From NCBI RefSeq assembly GCF_000208745.1, contig NC_030854.1, positions 17,001,620 through 17,065,619 on the forward strand: a DNA stretch of 64,000 bases, written 5' to 3'. Positions 34,601 to 47,003 of the stretch are shown piece by piece. The position numbers were made by a program, and so were the translations under genes. How positions within the stretch are numbered: position 1 is the first letter of the stretch; every line of letters starts with the position of its first letter. Origin of the DNA: Theobroma cacao (Eukaryota > Streptophyta > Magnoliopsida > Malvales > Malvaceae). The notes under the pieces were generated by a model. It was not told the DNA's origin. It saw only the letters and a list, made by a program, of their open reading frames with translations, and searched no databases.

Positions 34601-37600
34601 CTTCTGGGTTGCCACCGAGACAAGGAGTGGCCATACGATCCGATGTGGAGAGTAATACCCCGGCACATCCACCTTTGAGACCACAGACTCGTACCTTAAC
34701 AAGAGTTTTTGCTGTGACAGAAGATGAGGCACGGGTCCGACCTGGAGTAGTGACAGGTACTGTGTCTTTATTTGATAAAGATGCTTATGTTTTGATAGAT
34801 TCTGGCTCAGATAGGTCTTATGTGAGCACCACATTTGCATCAATTGCTGATAGAAACTTGTCACCATTAGAGGAAGAAATTGTAATTCACACCCCTTTAG
34901 GAGAAAAGCTAGTTAGAAACAGTTGTTATAGAGACTGTGGGGTAAGGGTAGGCGAGGAAGAATTTAGGGGTGACTTAATTCCTCTAGAGATCCTGGATTT
35001 TGATCTAATATTGGGTATGGACTGGTTAACTGCACATCGGGCGAACGTGGATTGTTTCCGAAAGGAAGTTGTTCTTCGAAATTCGGAGGGAGCAGAGATT
35101 GTGTTTGTAGGGAAACGCCGAGTATTACCGTCCTGTGTAATCTCGGCCATCAAAGCTTCAAAATTAGTGCAGAAAGGGTATCCGACTTATTTGGCATACG
35201 TAATTGATACTTCAAAGGGGGAACCTAAGTTAGAGGATGTCCCGATAGTAAGTGAGTTTCCTGATGTATTTCCTGATGATTTACCGGGACTGCCTCCTGA
35301 TCGAGAGCTTGAGTTCCCTATTGATTTACTTCCGGGTACCGCACCTATTTCTATCCCTCCATATAGAATGGCTCCGGCAGAGTTGAAGGAGTTGAAAGTA
35401 CAATTGCAAGAGTTGGTGGACAAGGGTTTTATACGCCCTAGTATATCTCCATGGGGAGCACCGGTTTTATTTGTGAAAAAGAAAGACGGTACACTTCGGT
35501 TATGTATCGATTACCGACAGCTTAACAGAATGACCATTAAGAACAAGTATCCGTTACCGAGGATTGATGATCTTTTCGATCAATTACAGGGAGCTACAGT
35601 GTTTTCCAAGGTTGATCTAAGGTCTGGGTATCATCAGTTGAGGATTAAAGAACAGGATGTACCCAAGACAGCGTTCAGGACTCGGTACGGTCATTATGAG
35701 TTCTTGGTCATGCCTTTCGGGTTAACTAACGCACCGGCAGCTTTTATGGATCTCATGAATAGGGTGTTCCACCCTTACTTGGACAAGTTTGTTATTGTGT
35801 TCATTGATGACATACTGGTTTACTCGAGAGATAATGATGAGCACGCTGCCCACTTGCGTATAGTATTACAAACTTTGAGGGAAAGACAGTTGTATGCAAA
35901 GTTTTCGAAGTGTGAGTTTTGGTTACAGGAAGTGGTATTCTTGGGACACGTAGTATCGAGAACTGGAATATATGTTGATCCTAAGAAAGTAGAGGCAATT
36001 TTACAATGGGAGCAACCTAAGACAGTGACGGAGATTCGTAGTTTCCTCGGATTAGCCGGTTATTATCGGAGGTTTGTTCAGGGGTTTTCCTTAATAGCAG
36101 CTCCTTTGACCCGTCTAACTCGTAAGGGAGTTAAGTTTGTGTGGGATGATGTTTGTGAGAATCGATTTCAGGAGCTAAAGAACCGGTTAACCTCCGCTCC
36201 CGTTTTAACACTTCCTGTTAATGGTAAGGGATTTGTAGTATATAGTGATGCCTCAAAGTTGGGGTTGGGGTGCGTATTGATGCAGGATGAAAAAGTTGTG
36301 GCTTATGCTTCTAGACAGCTAAAGAGGCATGAAGCAAATTACCCTACCCATGATTTAGAGTTAGCAGCAGTGGTGTTTGCTTTAAAAATCTGGAGGCATT
36401 ACTTGTATGGTGAGCATTGTCGGATATTTACGGATCACAAGAGTTTAAAATATTTGCTCACCCAAAAGGAGCTTAATTTGAGGCAAAGGCGATGGTTGGA
36501 GTTGATAAAAGATTATGACTTGGTGATAGACTATCATCCGGGAAAGGCGAACGTTGTAGCTGATGCCTTAAGTCGTAAGTCTTCATCGTCTTTAGCAGCA
36601 CTTCAGAGTTGTTATTTTCCAGCATTAATAGAGATGAAATCTCTTGGGGTCCAGTTGAGAAATGGTGAGGATGGATCCTTATTGGCAAACTTCATTGTGC
36701 GACCTTCGTTACTTAATCAGATCAAGGACATTCAGAGGTCTGATGATGAGTTAAGAAAAGAAATTCAAAAACTGACCGATGGGGGAGTCAGTGAGTTCAG
36801 ATTTGGAGAGGATAACGTCTTGATGTTTAGAGATCGAGTTTGTGTTCATGAGGGAAACTAGTTGAGACAAGCGATCATGGAAGAAGCCCATTCATCTGCT
36901 TATGCATTACATCCCGGAAGCACCAAGATGTATAGGACTATCAGGGAGAATTATTGGTGGCCAGGTATGAAACGAGATGTAGCAGAATTCGTAGCAAAGT
37001 GTCTCGTATGTCAGCAAGTTAAGGCGAAGCATCAGAGGCTAGCAGGTACACTTCAATCTTTACCTGTTCTCGAGTGGAATGGGAGCATGTAACTATGGAT
37101 TTTGTTTTGGGACTGCCGTGGACACAGAGGGGAAAAGATGTAATTTGGGTGATCGTAGATCGGTTGACTAAGTCCGCTCACTTTTTAGCTGTCCATAGTA
37201 CATACTCTATTGAGAAGCTGGCTTAACTCTATATAGATGAGATTGTGAGGCTACATGGAGTTCCCGTTTCTATAGTGTCAGACCGAGATCCTCGATTCAC
37301 TTCTCGATTTTGGCCAAAATTTCAGGAAGCTCTTAAAACTAAGTTGAGATTTAGTACTGCTTTTCACCCACAGACTGATGGTCAATCCGAAAGGACCATT
37401 TAGGCCTTGGAGGATATGTTACGGGCTTGTGTCATTGACTTTATTGGGAGTTGGGACAGACATTTGCCATTGGTGGAGTTCGCGTATAATAACAGTTTTC
37501 AGTCTAGTATTGGGATGGCACCATATGAGGCTTTGTATGGAAGGAAGTGCCGAACTTCGCTCTGTTGGGATGAAGTAGGTGAAAGGAAGTTAGTGAGTGT

Positions 37601-38231
37601 GGAATTGATCGATCTAACTAATGACAAGATCAAGCTTATACGAGAGAGGCTAAAGGTAGCCCAAGATAGGCAAAAGAGCTATGCAGATAAACGGAGAAAA
37701 GAATTGGAGTTTGAGATCGATGATAGAGTTTTTCTTCAGGTTTATCCTTGGAAAGGTAATAATTTGAATACTTTGAAGTATTAAATCTTATTGATTATAC
37801 TGTCATGATAAATTATGGTGTTTTATTGGATAATGAAAGGTGTGATTTGATTTGCGAAGAGGGGAAAGCTCAACCCGAGATATATTGGACCATTCTGAAT
37901 CATTGAAAGGATTGGACTAGTGGCTTATCGGTTAGAATTACCTCCGGAGTTAGATCGGATCCACAATGTTTTCCATGTCTCCATGCTTAAGAAATATGTA
38001 CCAGATCCCTCTCACATCCTCGAAGCACCTCCGATCGAGTTGCATGATGATTTGAAGTTCGAGGTGCAACCTGTGAGTATCTTGGATCGAAAAGATCGAG
38101 CACTGAGGAACAAGTGTATTTCAATGGTCAAAGTGTTGTGAAAAAGTGCTCGAATGGAGGAAATGACATGGGAAGTAGAGCATCAAATGAGGAACCAATA
38201 CCCGCATCTATTTGTCCAATCTGGTAAGTGA
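34601..38231 (+). pseudogene. pol: Chromovirus C pol: protease, RT, RNase H, integrase, chromodomain (broken)
   Basis: A 750-codon open stretch (34609-36861; its first codon is TTG just after a stop, so it is a continuation of gag-pol, not a true start) holds protease ([11 protein letters not shown], residues ~62-72), RT ([24 protein letters not shown], catalytic FIDD at about residue 398) and RNase H ([15 protein letters not shown], residues ~542). Stop TAG 36859 then precedes the integrase: zinc region ending CLVCQQVK (about 37000), a frameshift near 37070, catalytic Asp in MDFVLGLP (about 37097), Asp in SDRDPRF (about 37280), Glu in DGQSERT (about 37385). An 84-bp intron-like block interrupts it at 37756. 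Downstream are KRGKLNPRYIGPF, FHVSMLKKYVPDPSH and a chromodomain (about 38055-38225). Other stops: 37224, 37401, 37848, 37896, 38139. The chromodomain normally guides integration to heterochromatin. Confidence 0.94.
37756..37839 (+). other. Probable 84-bp intron in the integrase-to-chromodomain region
   Basis: The block begins GTAATAATTT and ends AATGAAAG (GT...AG), is AT-rich and contains stops (TAA at 37781 in the upstream frame). The codon AAA-G before it and GT-GTG after it join in phase 1, so its removal keeps the conserved PWKG...KRGKL box of chromovirus integrases in frame. An ordinary insertion without target duplication would not be expected to give this. The flanking GGAAAGGT/TGAAAGGT similarity leaves a slippage or insertion origin possible. 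Confidence 0.65.
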
Positions 38232-38250
38232 AATTTTGAGGTCAAAATTT

Positions 38251-38265
38251 TATTTTAAGGGTGGT
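38251..38265 (+). other. C polypurine tract
   Basis: TATTTTAAGGGTGGT just before the 3' LTR, equivalent to TTTAAGGGGGGTAAT of B+ at 42839. Confidence 0.75.
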
Positions 38266-38269
38266 AGAA

Positions 38270-41200
38270 TTATAAAACCTGACCCTATAAATACATGTCA
38301 TGACATACATGCACTGAGTAGCATGTTATTATGCTAGGAAAGCACCTAAGAAAAGACGAAACCCGGTATTGTACCTAACGGTACACTTGAGTTGATTTAA
38401 CCTCGAACTAGTTCAAATAGGAATCGTAGGATGAAATTTAATATTTTACAGTCCAGGAATGACTAAAAATGATTGTTCGGAGTTCGAGGGTTCATTAGGG
38501 GTAAAATTGAAAATTTTGATGTTTAGGGGTAAAATCGTCATTTTGCCACTTACGATAATAATTTGATAATGGAGTGAAATTTTTGACCAAGATTAACTAT
38601 TTGGAGTATAATTTAATGATAGGAAGTGAAAAAGTTTAATTCTGGTGATTTTTGGAATGTAGAGGCAAAATCGTAATTTTACCACTCGCGAACAAAATTT
38701 GAGATTTTGAAAGAATTTAGATCAAATTTGACAAATTGGAGAATGGTATGAGTATAAGGGATGAAAAATATGTCTATGGGTAATTTTTCAATTTTTTGGG
38801 CAAAAATATAATTTTTCACTTTTACGGGGGCAAAAGTGTAAATTTCAAAAATTACTCCACTGAGACTTTGGATAAGTCTGAGAATTTTATCTAAGTTATG
38901 GATATGTGGGACAAGTGTATGGTGAAAATTTGGAAACAAATGGATGAAATTTTAAAAATGGGCCAATGGGAAAGTGACACGTGGCATTTTTTAAAATGAA
39001 ATAATATTATTTTAATGAAAAGTCAGCCCATTTAAACCCCATTTTAAGTGCTGGCCGGCCATAAGGAAGAACAAGAGAGGAAATAGAGAGGAAAGGAAGA
39101 AAAAAAGAAAAACCAAAGAGAAACAAGAAAATTCAAAGGGAAATTCGCGGTTTTCGACCGTTTACGCGTCTAACGGTAAGATTTTTCGATTTTAGCTTGA
39201 TTTCTACCTTTCCTATGCCTTTATTTCCATTTAGCATGCTTGAGGAGAGAGATCAAAAAGTGATATCAAGGGCTGGACGAAATTCTAGGGGAGAGAAATT
39301 GAAATTTTTAGGTTTTGATTTTTAGTTAAATTGATAGTTTTAGTTAGTTAAATGTGTTTAGAAATTAAATTGGGCAAGAAATCATTAAATTTTCACAATA
39401 CCCACTCTTGGCTGGATGCTCAATGCTGTACAATGATGATGAATTGATTTTATTCTAAGGAAAATGAAGAGAAAATGATGAAAAACGATTAAACGTGATA
39501 GAAAAACAAAGTAGAAAATTAACCGAGTTAATGTCCCATTTTTGGCCGAATTTTCCAAGGAAGGGAGTGAGCTGATTTTGTTGTTTTTAGAAGGTTATTG
39601 GCTGATATTTAATGGTTAGAAATGTTGGAGAGAGAATGGGATGATTTAGAGCTAAAATGGAGCGCGTTAGCAATTTATCGGGCAAAGTGCCAAAAATAGG
39701 TTAATACCGCGTTTAAGCCGTTTTAGGCTATTGCATTTCATACCATGCATTAGTATAGGATTTAAGTTAATTATATAGTGATTTAGCATCAATGTGATGA
39801 ATTGTGTAAATTTTTGTAATGTGTCTAGGAGGAGAGCCTTCCGGAAAAGGCAAAGAAGTCGTACCCGACGAGTAGTGATCGGGGCGCTTAGAAAGCTTTT
39901 AGTTTGTACAAACGGTGAGTAAACTTATTATTATTGTAAATTATCTAGAGTTTATTTTTAAATGCCCTTTATGTATTTTATGAAATGAAAACGAGATTAA
40001 AACGGGATTTTTGATGTTTTAGGAATAAATGTGACAAATAAAAATATATTGTATTGATTATGAAATTGAGTAATTGGAGGCTGCAAATTGACTTGAAAAA
40101 TATATATTTTCCTAGGAATGGCTTATGAGAAATGAGTATATGTGGCTATATTTTGTGAGTGCATTGGGAAATTTATGTAAGTTGTTTTTACTATGCAGGC
40201 TGGATAAATAAATAAAAGCCACGTTATACTGTCGAAATTTTATTAAAATTGGTGGGTTAGTCACTGCAGTGACGGGTTTCCGTGGACTGCCTATTAGAGG
40301 GGCACGGTAAACCCAGTTATATAGTTACTCCGGTTGTAGAGGCGAGGAGGGTAACTCCTGGGGTAGTATTAGAGCTCACTTCACGTCGAACCCCCACGTG
40401 AATGTGTAACTCGGCCAACGCCAAGGAACGGCTGGTTTTAAAAATAAAAATGTGTTTCACGTGTGAATATTTTAACACCCTTGGCGGACTCGGTTAGATG
40501 CCTCGGCCAAGGTATCCCCGAGGATTAGTTTTGGCTTGAGCCTTGTTTTAATAAAAGACATAAGCCTTAACAACTGTTTTGGTAAATTACAAATATTTTA
40601 TGGTTTAAGAAATAAATTGAAAACATTATGAAATGGGTTGAAATTTGTTGTTTAAACTTGCCTCCATTTTACTCGCCTTTAGATATTTATGATAATGTCT
40701 GTTTACTCATTGGGATTGCAAAATCTCACCCAACTCCTTTCCACCCATTTCAGGTTCAGTATAGACTGTAGATAGCTGATCTCATCGAGGACTACCATTG
40801 GATCTGCATTTTCCAAACCGTAGGTTCACAGTCCTCTTTACTTTTGTTTATTCGGGGGCCCTCTTGTTATTGTAAATTAAATTAAATATTTTGGCTTACT
40901 GTATTTCAGTATGTATAAATTTATTTAGCTTTTACGCTATAAAAATTATTCACGTATAACTCTATAAATATTGTTTTATAAGAAAATAGAATATTTTCCT
41001 TAATATTTCTTTTATTTTCTTATTATATTCAAATAACCGTAATTTCGTTTTAAATGAAGATTTTAGACTTTTAAACTCATTTTGAATATGAATTATGTGT
41101 TTTGTACTTGTATATTACGTTTTAGCCAGTTTCAAAATTTTTGAGAAAAAATGACCAAAATACCCCTGTGTGGCGAAAATTTTATTTTGATTGTTTTTGA

Positions 41201-41374
41201 TCTAAAATAGTGTATATTCTCTTAAAACTCGATATTTAACAACGATTGCTCATAGGAAAGGAAAGAAACTGATATATAAGCGTTGCGGGGTTCCGGTTGG
41301 CATTCCGGATAATGAGTGTCAATCGGGACGTCACGGCGATTGTCATGGGCCTGAGGGAGGTTCGGGTTGTGACA
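38270..41374 (+). repeat. C 3' LTR
   Basis: About 3105 bp, paired with 30090-33195; it ends GGTTGTGACA. Differences from the 5' LTR are mainly C/T and G/A. Confidence 0.9.
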
Positions 41375-42855
41375 GAGCAAGTGCATGCCTTTATGGAAAT
41401 GATATACTTGGAGTATGGAAAGAGCAAATAAGTGATTAAGTGTTTCAAGAATGTTTGAACACCTTTGAGAAAGAATTATAAATTATACGAGATAAGTATA
41501 AGATGTGTGATTTTGAAACTTGCTAAGGAGCCAAACGGCTAAGTCATGAGTTAAGTGAACACATGCTGTGAGACATAAGTTTAAGATAGATATCCCCAAG
41601 CAAATACTCAAGATAAGTTCTGCAATAGATCTCGTGAAAGCAAACATTAAGTTATATGATCATAAAAAGGAAGCCATAAGCTGAGAGTGATACTTGTATT
41701 GACATTGAAAAGTACTTGAGGAGGACATAGTTTCAAGTTTTACAATTTCAAGTACAATTTGTAAATTGGCTAAGGGAGAATGATGTTATGTTCATATGAA
41801 AGAGTGGAACAAAAGATGATTGAAGTTAACCTTGTTAATGAAGTCAGATAATGAAACTTTCCTAATATATTATGGAAATTGGAATTCAAAAATGCTTGCG
41901 GCATACATGATTCAAATGAGTCTGAGTTTTAAGTGACAAATCAATATCAGAATGCAAGAAGGATACAAGGTAATGTAGAGGCATGAAGGATAATCGAGGA
42001 AAAAGAATGACTCTTAGGAATTGTGGTATTGCATAAGATGTAATGATCAAGTTAAGAAAAATCTTTGAGGCATCAATGGGATTATAAAGCATACACGCAT
42101 AATATATTATAATTCAATGGAGATGACATTGTGATGCAATGATATATAGTATAAGGAAACTTAAGCATATAATTGGAAATGATAAGAAAAGAGTATAAGT
42201 ATGTAAATGAGGTGGAACTATGCATGACATGATGAGAATTTGTATGAATTATAAAGATTATTCTATTGAATCTTGGTTATGAATGGGAATGAACAAAGAG
42301 AAATTAGTCTGAAGGCACTTGAGAATAAGGACCCTTATACATAATGAGGAATATGGACATTTGAATGTGCGTGTATACGTATGTGTGGAGTTAGTGATGC
42401 ACCCAACTAAAATGAAGAATGCTTTTAGTGGCTCGAGATTTGAACTCAATATATTTGATGAGTTGTATAGATAATGTAACGATCAAGAACCTTATCAAAA
42501 GTCGATTTATGGTGACCTAAGGAATTTTGGGGAAATAGTTAAGGGAATGTAATCTATAGTGCGATTAAGCCATATGAGATGGATTAATAGGATTAAGAAG
42601 ATTGAAATTTCCTAAATGTAAGGTAAACATGAAGTATGTGGAAATAATTGAAGCCATTAATCTTTCCTAACATTGAGGATATGTACAGGAATGAGTATGG
42701 CATGTTAATGGTGCCGTAAACTACACAATAGTGTATGAGGATCGGATGAATGAATGAAAGTCGAGCATTAAATGAGAAAATAATGCCCCCACCTTTTCTC
42801 TGGGTTCAGTAAATGAAATTTTGAGGTCAAAATTTTATTTTAAGGGGGGTAATGT
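41375..42855 (+). other. B+ internal region, right part
   Basis: About 1.5 kb with no recognised coding, homologous in inverted orientation to B- 21656-23150. It ends with GAAATTTTGAGGTCAAAATTTTATTT and the polypurine tract TAAGGGGGGT (42841-42850). The same GAGGTCAAAATTTTATTTTAAGG block precedes the 3' LTR of C. Confidence 0.8.
42841..42850 (+). other. B+ polypurine tract
   Basis: TAAGGGGGGT, 5 bp before the 3' LTR start TGTCAAGCCCGG. Confidence 0.82.
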
Positions 42856-45810
42856 TGTCAAGCCCGGCTCTACAATATGTTTATGATGTCATTTTTACAT
42901 AAGAATGCATGTTTGCTTACTTGGGTACCTCGAAAATCATTAAAGGACGGTAATGTACCAAATGGTACAATTAAGTTGAATTAAGCCTCGAACTAGTCCA
43001 AATAGAGATTTTCAGATGAGATTTAGAATTTTAAAACCCTAGAATGACTTAAAATGGTGATTCGGAGTTCGAGGACCGATTTAGAGTCAAATTGGAATTT
43101 TCATGACCTAGGGGCAAAATGGTCATTTTGCCACCCAAGGTTAAGATGTGAGGGTTGGATGAAATTTTTGACTAAGATTGATCATTTGGAGTATAATTTG
43201 AGTTTGAGAAGTGAAGAATTTTAATTTCGGCATTTTTTCGAGGATAAAGGCAAAATAGTCATTTTGCCACCTCAAGGGCAAAATTTTAATTTTACACCAC
43301 CCAACACTTGTCATGGCCATGGATTTCAGCCATTAGCATTTTATATCATGGATAATTGAAGGATTTTATGTGGTGGTGGAAGAAAGCTTAATTATTAAGT
43401 TTTTAAATAAGGACCAATAACATGGTGACAAGTGTCAAGCTTGGATTATTTTATTATTTGGCTTTAAAAATCAGCCCATAACCCTCCAAACTCATTTCTC
43501 TTGGTCGGCCAAAGGAAGAAAAGGGAAGAAAATAAGAAGAACAAAAACCTAGCTAAGAAATTCGAGAGAAAATCACAAAATTTCAAAGAATCAAGTGACA
43601 AAAGGTAAGATTTTTCAATTCTAGGTTGTGATCAACCTTTCCTATGCATTCCTTTTCATTTTCCATGGTTGAGAATCAAGTTTTCATGAGGATACCTTTG
43701 CTGGCCGGACATGGGGGGAGGAGTTTTGAACTTGGATTTGGTTAGATTTCACTATATTCTAGTGTTTTTAGTTAGTTAGTGATGTGTAGCATGAAAAGCA
43801 AACAAGAAAAATTCATTTTCTTCCATCACCCTCCATTGGTCAAATCTTCCCTAAGGTGTGTTGATGGTGGACTTGATTTTATTTCAAGTGATTTGGTTAG
43901 GAATTAATGATTTATGGTGTAAAAATCAAGTGGGAAAAACCATAGTGTTCATGCACCCACCATGGCCGAAATTCCCAAGAAGAAATGTGAAGATGATCTT
44001 GCTAAATTTTATGTTACTTGACTTGAGTTTAATGATTTGGAGTATTGGGAGAGAAATGGAATTGTTTGGAGTTGAATTGGACGTATTGGCCAATTAATCG
44101 GGTGATAAATCGAATTTGGCCAATACCATTTTATTTAGGTACATAATTGAATTTATATTGAACATTGTATTTAGATAGTTACCCGAGTATTTCACATCCC
44201 ATTCCATGCATTAGTATAGAGCCTGAATTGGTTTTACATCGGTTTAGCACAAATGTAGCAAATTGTTTATTGTGCATTATGTCTAGGTGGTGAGCATTCC
44301 GACAATAGTAAAAAGGTAGTATCCGAGGATCCAGAATCAGAGTATCCCGAATTCGATTCCCATTACCGTGAGTAACCTTATTATCATCTTAATTATCTAA
44401 AGTATGTTTTTATCCGATTTTGAAATTTTATGGAAAATTTGTTTAAATGAAATGATTTTATAAATTGTTTTGAAATTTAATGATGACTTAAAATGGAGTA
44501 ATTGGAGACTATTTGCCGAATTGTAAATTACGTTTTGAATTGAATGCCTTATGATGATCTGGGCATGAATGGCTGGATGTGTATTTGTGTTGAAAATGTA
44601 TAAACTGTTGTTTGCCTTGATAGGCTAGATAATGATAAAATTGCCATGTCATGCTGTTGAATTTTTGTTGAATTGGTGGGTTATAGATTGGTCACTGCAG
44701 TGACGGGTTTTGTGGACTAGCCTTTTTGAGGGGCACAGAATTTTGGTATATTCTTACCTTGGTTGAGGAGGCGTGTAGGGTAACTCTTGAGGTAAAACTT
44801 TAGAGTTCACTTCATGCCAAACCATCACGTGAGAGTGAACTCAGCCAACGCCAAGGAATGGCTATGTTTTCAAAATAAAAACATGATTTATGCGTACATG
44901 ACTTTTTAACAGCCTTGGCGGATTCGGTTGGGATAGCCCCAAGCCAAGGTATCCCTGACAACCGAGTATGAGAATGATTTTGGCACGAGCCAAGCTTTTC
45001 AGAAAATCGTAAGCCTCGTTGTATATTTTGGATGAAATGTAACTGGCTTCGATGATTTGAAATGTGTTTTGATGTTATGAACCATTTTATGATCTATTTT
45101 AATCGTCTCCATTTACTCGGCTTTAGATATTTTAGATGATATTTGTTTACTCACTAGGATTATATAATCTCATCACCCTCTTTCCACCCATTTCAGGCAC
45201 AGGATAGTTTGTAGATAGTTGATATCATCGAATGCTACAGTTGGCTTTACTTCCTCAAAAATCGTAGGTTCACAGCCTTCGTTCACTTTTGTCATTTGGG
45301 GGTCCATGTGTCATTGTAAATTAAATTACATACCTTGACTATCTGTGTTACAGTATGTATGAATTTATTTCGCTTTTATGCTACAAAAATTTTTTGCAGA
45401 TAACTCTAGAAATATTATTTTATAAGAAAATGGAATATTTTATTAAATATTTTTATTATATTCAAATAGTCATAATTTCACTTTAAATGAATGTTTTAGA
45501 CATCTAAACTTATTTTTTATTATGAAATATGTGTTTTGCACTCGCATACTACATGATTAGCTGGTTTCAAAATTTTTTGGGAGAAATGACCCAAATACCC
45601 TCGACAGACGAAAATTATTTTTTTATTATTTTTGTTTGGCAATAGCTTATAATCTTTTAAAATATGATATTAGCAACTGTTGCTCACAAGAGAGGTGAGA
45701 AAACTAATATTAAAGCCTTGCGAGATTTCGGTTGGCATTTCGGGTAATGAATGTCTATCGGGACATCGTGACGGTTGTCACGGGCTTGAGAAGAGTACCG
45801 GGTCGTGACA
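42856..45810 (+). repeat. B+ 3' LTR
   Basis: 2955 bp, paired with 14746-17694, followed directly by the CGTAA duplication. Confidence 0.93.
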
Positions 45811-46738
45811 CGTAACTAGAAATAGATGCGATAATACGGACCAAGGATAATTTCATAATTTCTCTTGGTGAGTTCCTACGAGTGGGGTTTTTGATGCTAT
45901 TAAGGTCTAAATATGCCTAAGGAATGAATAAATGATGTGTAATGATGAAAACATGAAGAAAACTAGAAGTGATAATAATTTTCACAATAGGGGCAAAATG
46001 GTCATTTTGCACCTCGAGTTAAAATTTTTAAGTTTTCGTAGACTCGAGCATGTTTATACTATTATGGACCTTGTCTTAGTATAAAAAGAGTAAAATGATT
46101 ACACCAAGGATTGAAGGAGAACAAGTTAATGTGCTAAGGGCATTTTCATAATTTCAAGTGGAATGGATAAGCTTAAGCTATAAATATCTTTTTCTTCTAG
46201 CAGCTTCTTCATTCTCCAGCAGCTTCTTCTCCTTTTTCTTCTTCCATATCATGTTGCTTCCATCCTGTATGGAAGCTTGCTTTGCAACTTCCATAACTTT
46301 CTTTCTCTAGCTCCAAATTTCATGCTTTTGCCACTCTTTCATATGGTTTTTCATGCTCTTCCACTTTTACACCTTAAAACTCTGAAAAAGTCTTTGTTCA
46401 GCACTTTCTCTAGTTGAAAGTTTTAGAAAGAGAAAGAGAGACTTGCCATAGTAGCTTGGAAGCTTTTGAAAAGAAATTCAACTAAAAAAAAAAATGACCA
46501 AGGTGAGAAATGAGTTAGAATTTGATTTTAAGGTGTTAGAGATGGCTAGAAATTTGATTTATGGGCTGTTATGTTTTTGATAGTTATATTGTGGGAATGT
46601 GAATTTATTTGCATAAACATTGATTGATTTTATCCAATTTTTTTGAAAAACGTGTGCCTTGGGAACAAGCCTTTGATAAATTGTCTTTATGTTGTGACAT
46701 ATGACTATTATGGATTCATGCACTACTACATTATGTTG

Positions 46739-46758
46739 ATATATATATATATATATAT
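46739..46758. repeat. (AT)10 microsatellite
   Basis: Twenty bases of pure AT dinucleotide in the A LTR; a second, imperfect TA-rich tract is at about 47029-47068. Confidence 0.9.
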
Positions 46759-46794
46759 GTTGTGCATTGATGAATAATGTTGTGTAATTATATT

Positions 46795-47003
46795 GACCTA
46801 GCTATGTGCGAGTAAGAGTGTGCATACACCAAAGATGACCCAGCTATGTGCGAGTGGGAGTACGCATAAGCTGATGATGACCCGGCTATGTGTGAGTAGG
46901 AGTGTACATAAGTCGATCATGACTCAGCTATGTGCGAGTAGGAGTGCGCATAAGCAGTGTTGACCCAGCCATGTGCTAATGGGGAGTGCATATGAGCTGA
47001 TGA
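46795..47003. repeat. 42-bp minisatellite, five units
   Basis: Units start with GACCYRGCTATGTGCGAGT at 46795, 46837, 46879, 46921 and 46962 (42, 42, 42, 41 bp). Each carries GAGTRNGCATA. Orthologous arrays lie in the other A LTRs. Confidence 0.9.

Larger units (their letters stand above)
30090..41374 (+). mobile_element. Ty3/gypsy chromovirus C (Tekay/Del type), full length, TSD GAGCA
   Basis: LTRs of about 3.1 kb (30090-33195 and 38270-41374), an intact initiator tRNA-Met primer site (33203-33214), gag-pol with a C-terminal chromodomain, and a polypurine tract before the 3' LTR. GAGCA at 30085-30089 and 41375-41379 is the target duplication; the identity in fact extends to GAGCAAGT, so the exact left edge (30090-30092) is uncertain. 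Pol sequence style, long LTRs and chromodomain point to the Tekay clade. It is inserted in the internal region of B+. Twelve in-frame stops and two frameshifts make it inactive. Confidence 0.95.
14746..45810 (+). mobile_element. Non-autonomous Ty3-type element B+ (full length, with nested insertions), TSD CGTAA
   Basis: LTRs at 14746-17694 and 42856-45810 are in direct orientation. They start TGTCAAGCYCGGCTCTAC and end GGGTCRTGACA, and are flanked by perfect CGTAA duplications (14741-14745, 45811-45815). A degraded initiator tRNA-Met primer site follows the 5' LTR and a polypurine tract precedes the 3' LTR. The internal region, without the B- (18696-28544) and C (30090-41374) insertions, is about 4 kb and has no gag-pol homology, only a small decayed ORF. 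The leader, primer site, polypurine tract and LTR ends resemble those of the coding chromovirus C. It is inserted in the minus-strand A LTR. Confidence 0.92.

Noticed and set aside
34609..36861. 750-codon ORF taken as an intact single-gene product with its own start
   Set aside because: The first codon is TTG directly after a TAG. Upstream sequence in the same frame is gag, and downstream pol domains continue past the TAG at 36859. It is the middle of a broken polyprotein.
41886..42092. 68-residue ORF (minus) nearly identical to one at 22687-22893 (plus)
   Set aside because: They are the same interval of the two inverted B interiors. Similarity reflects shared element ancestry, with no motif and no frame conservation beyond this short stretch.
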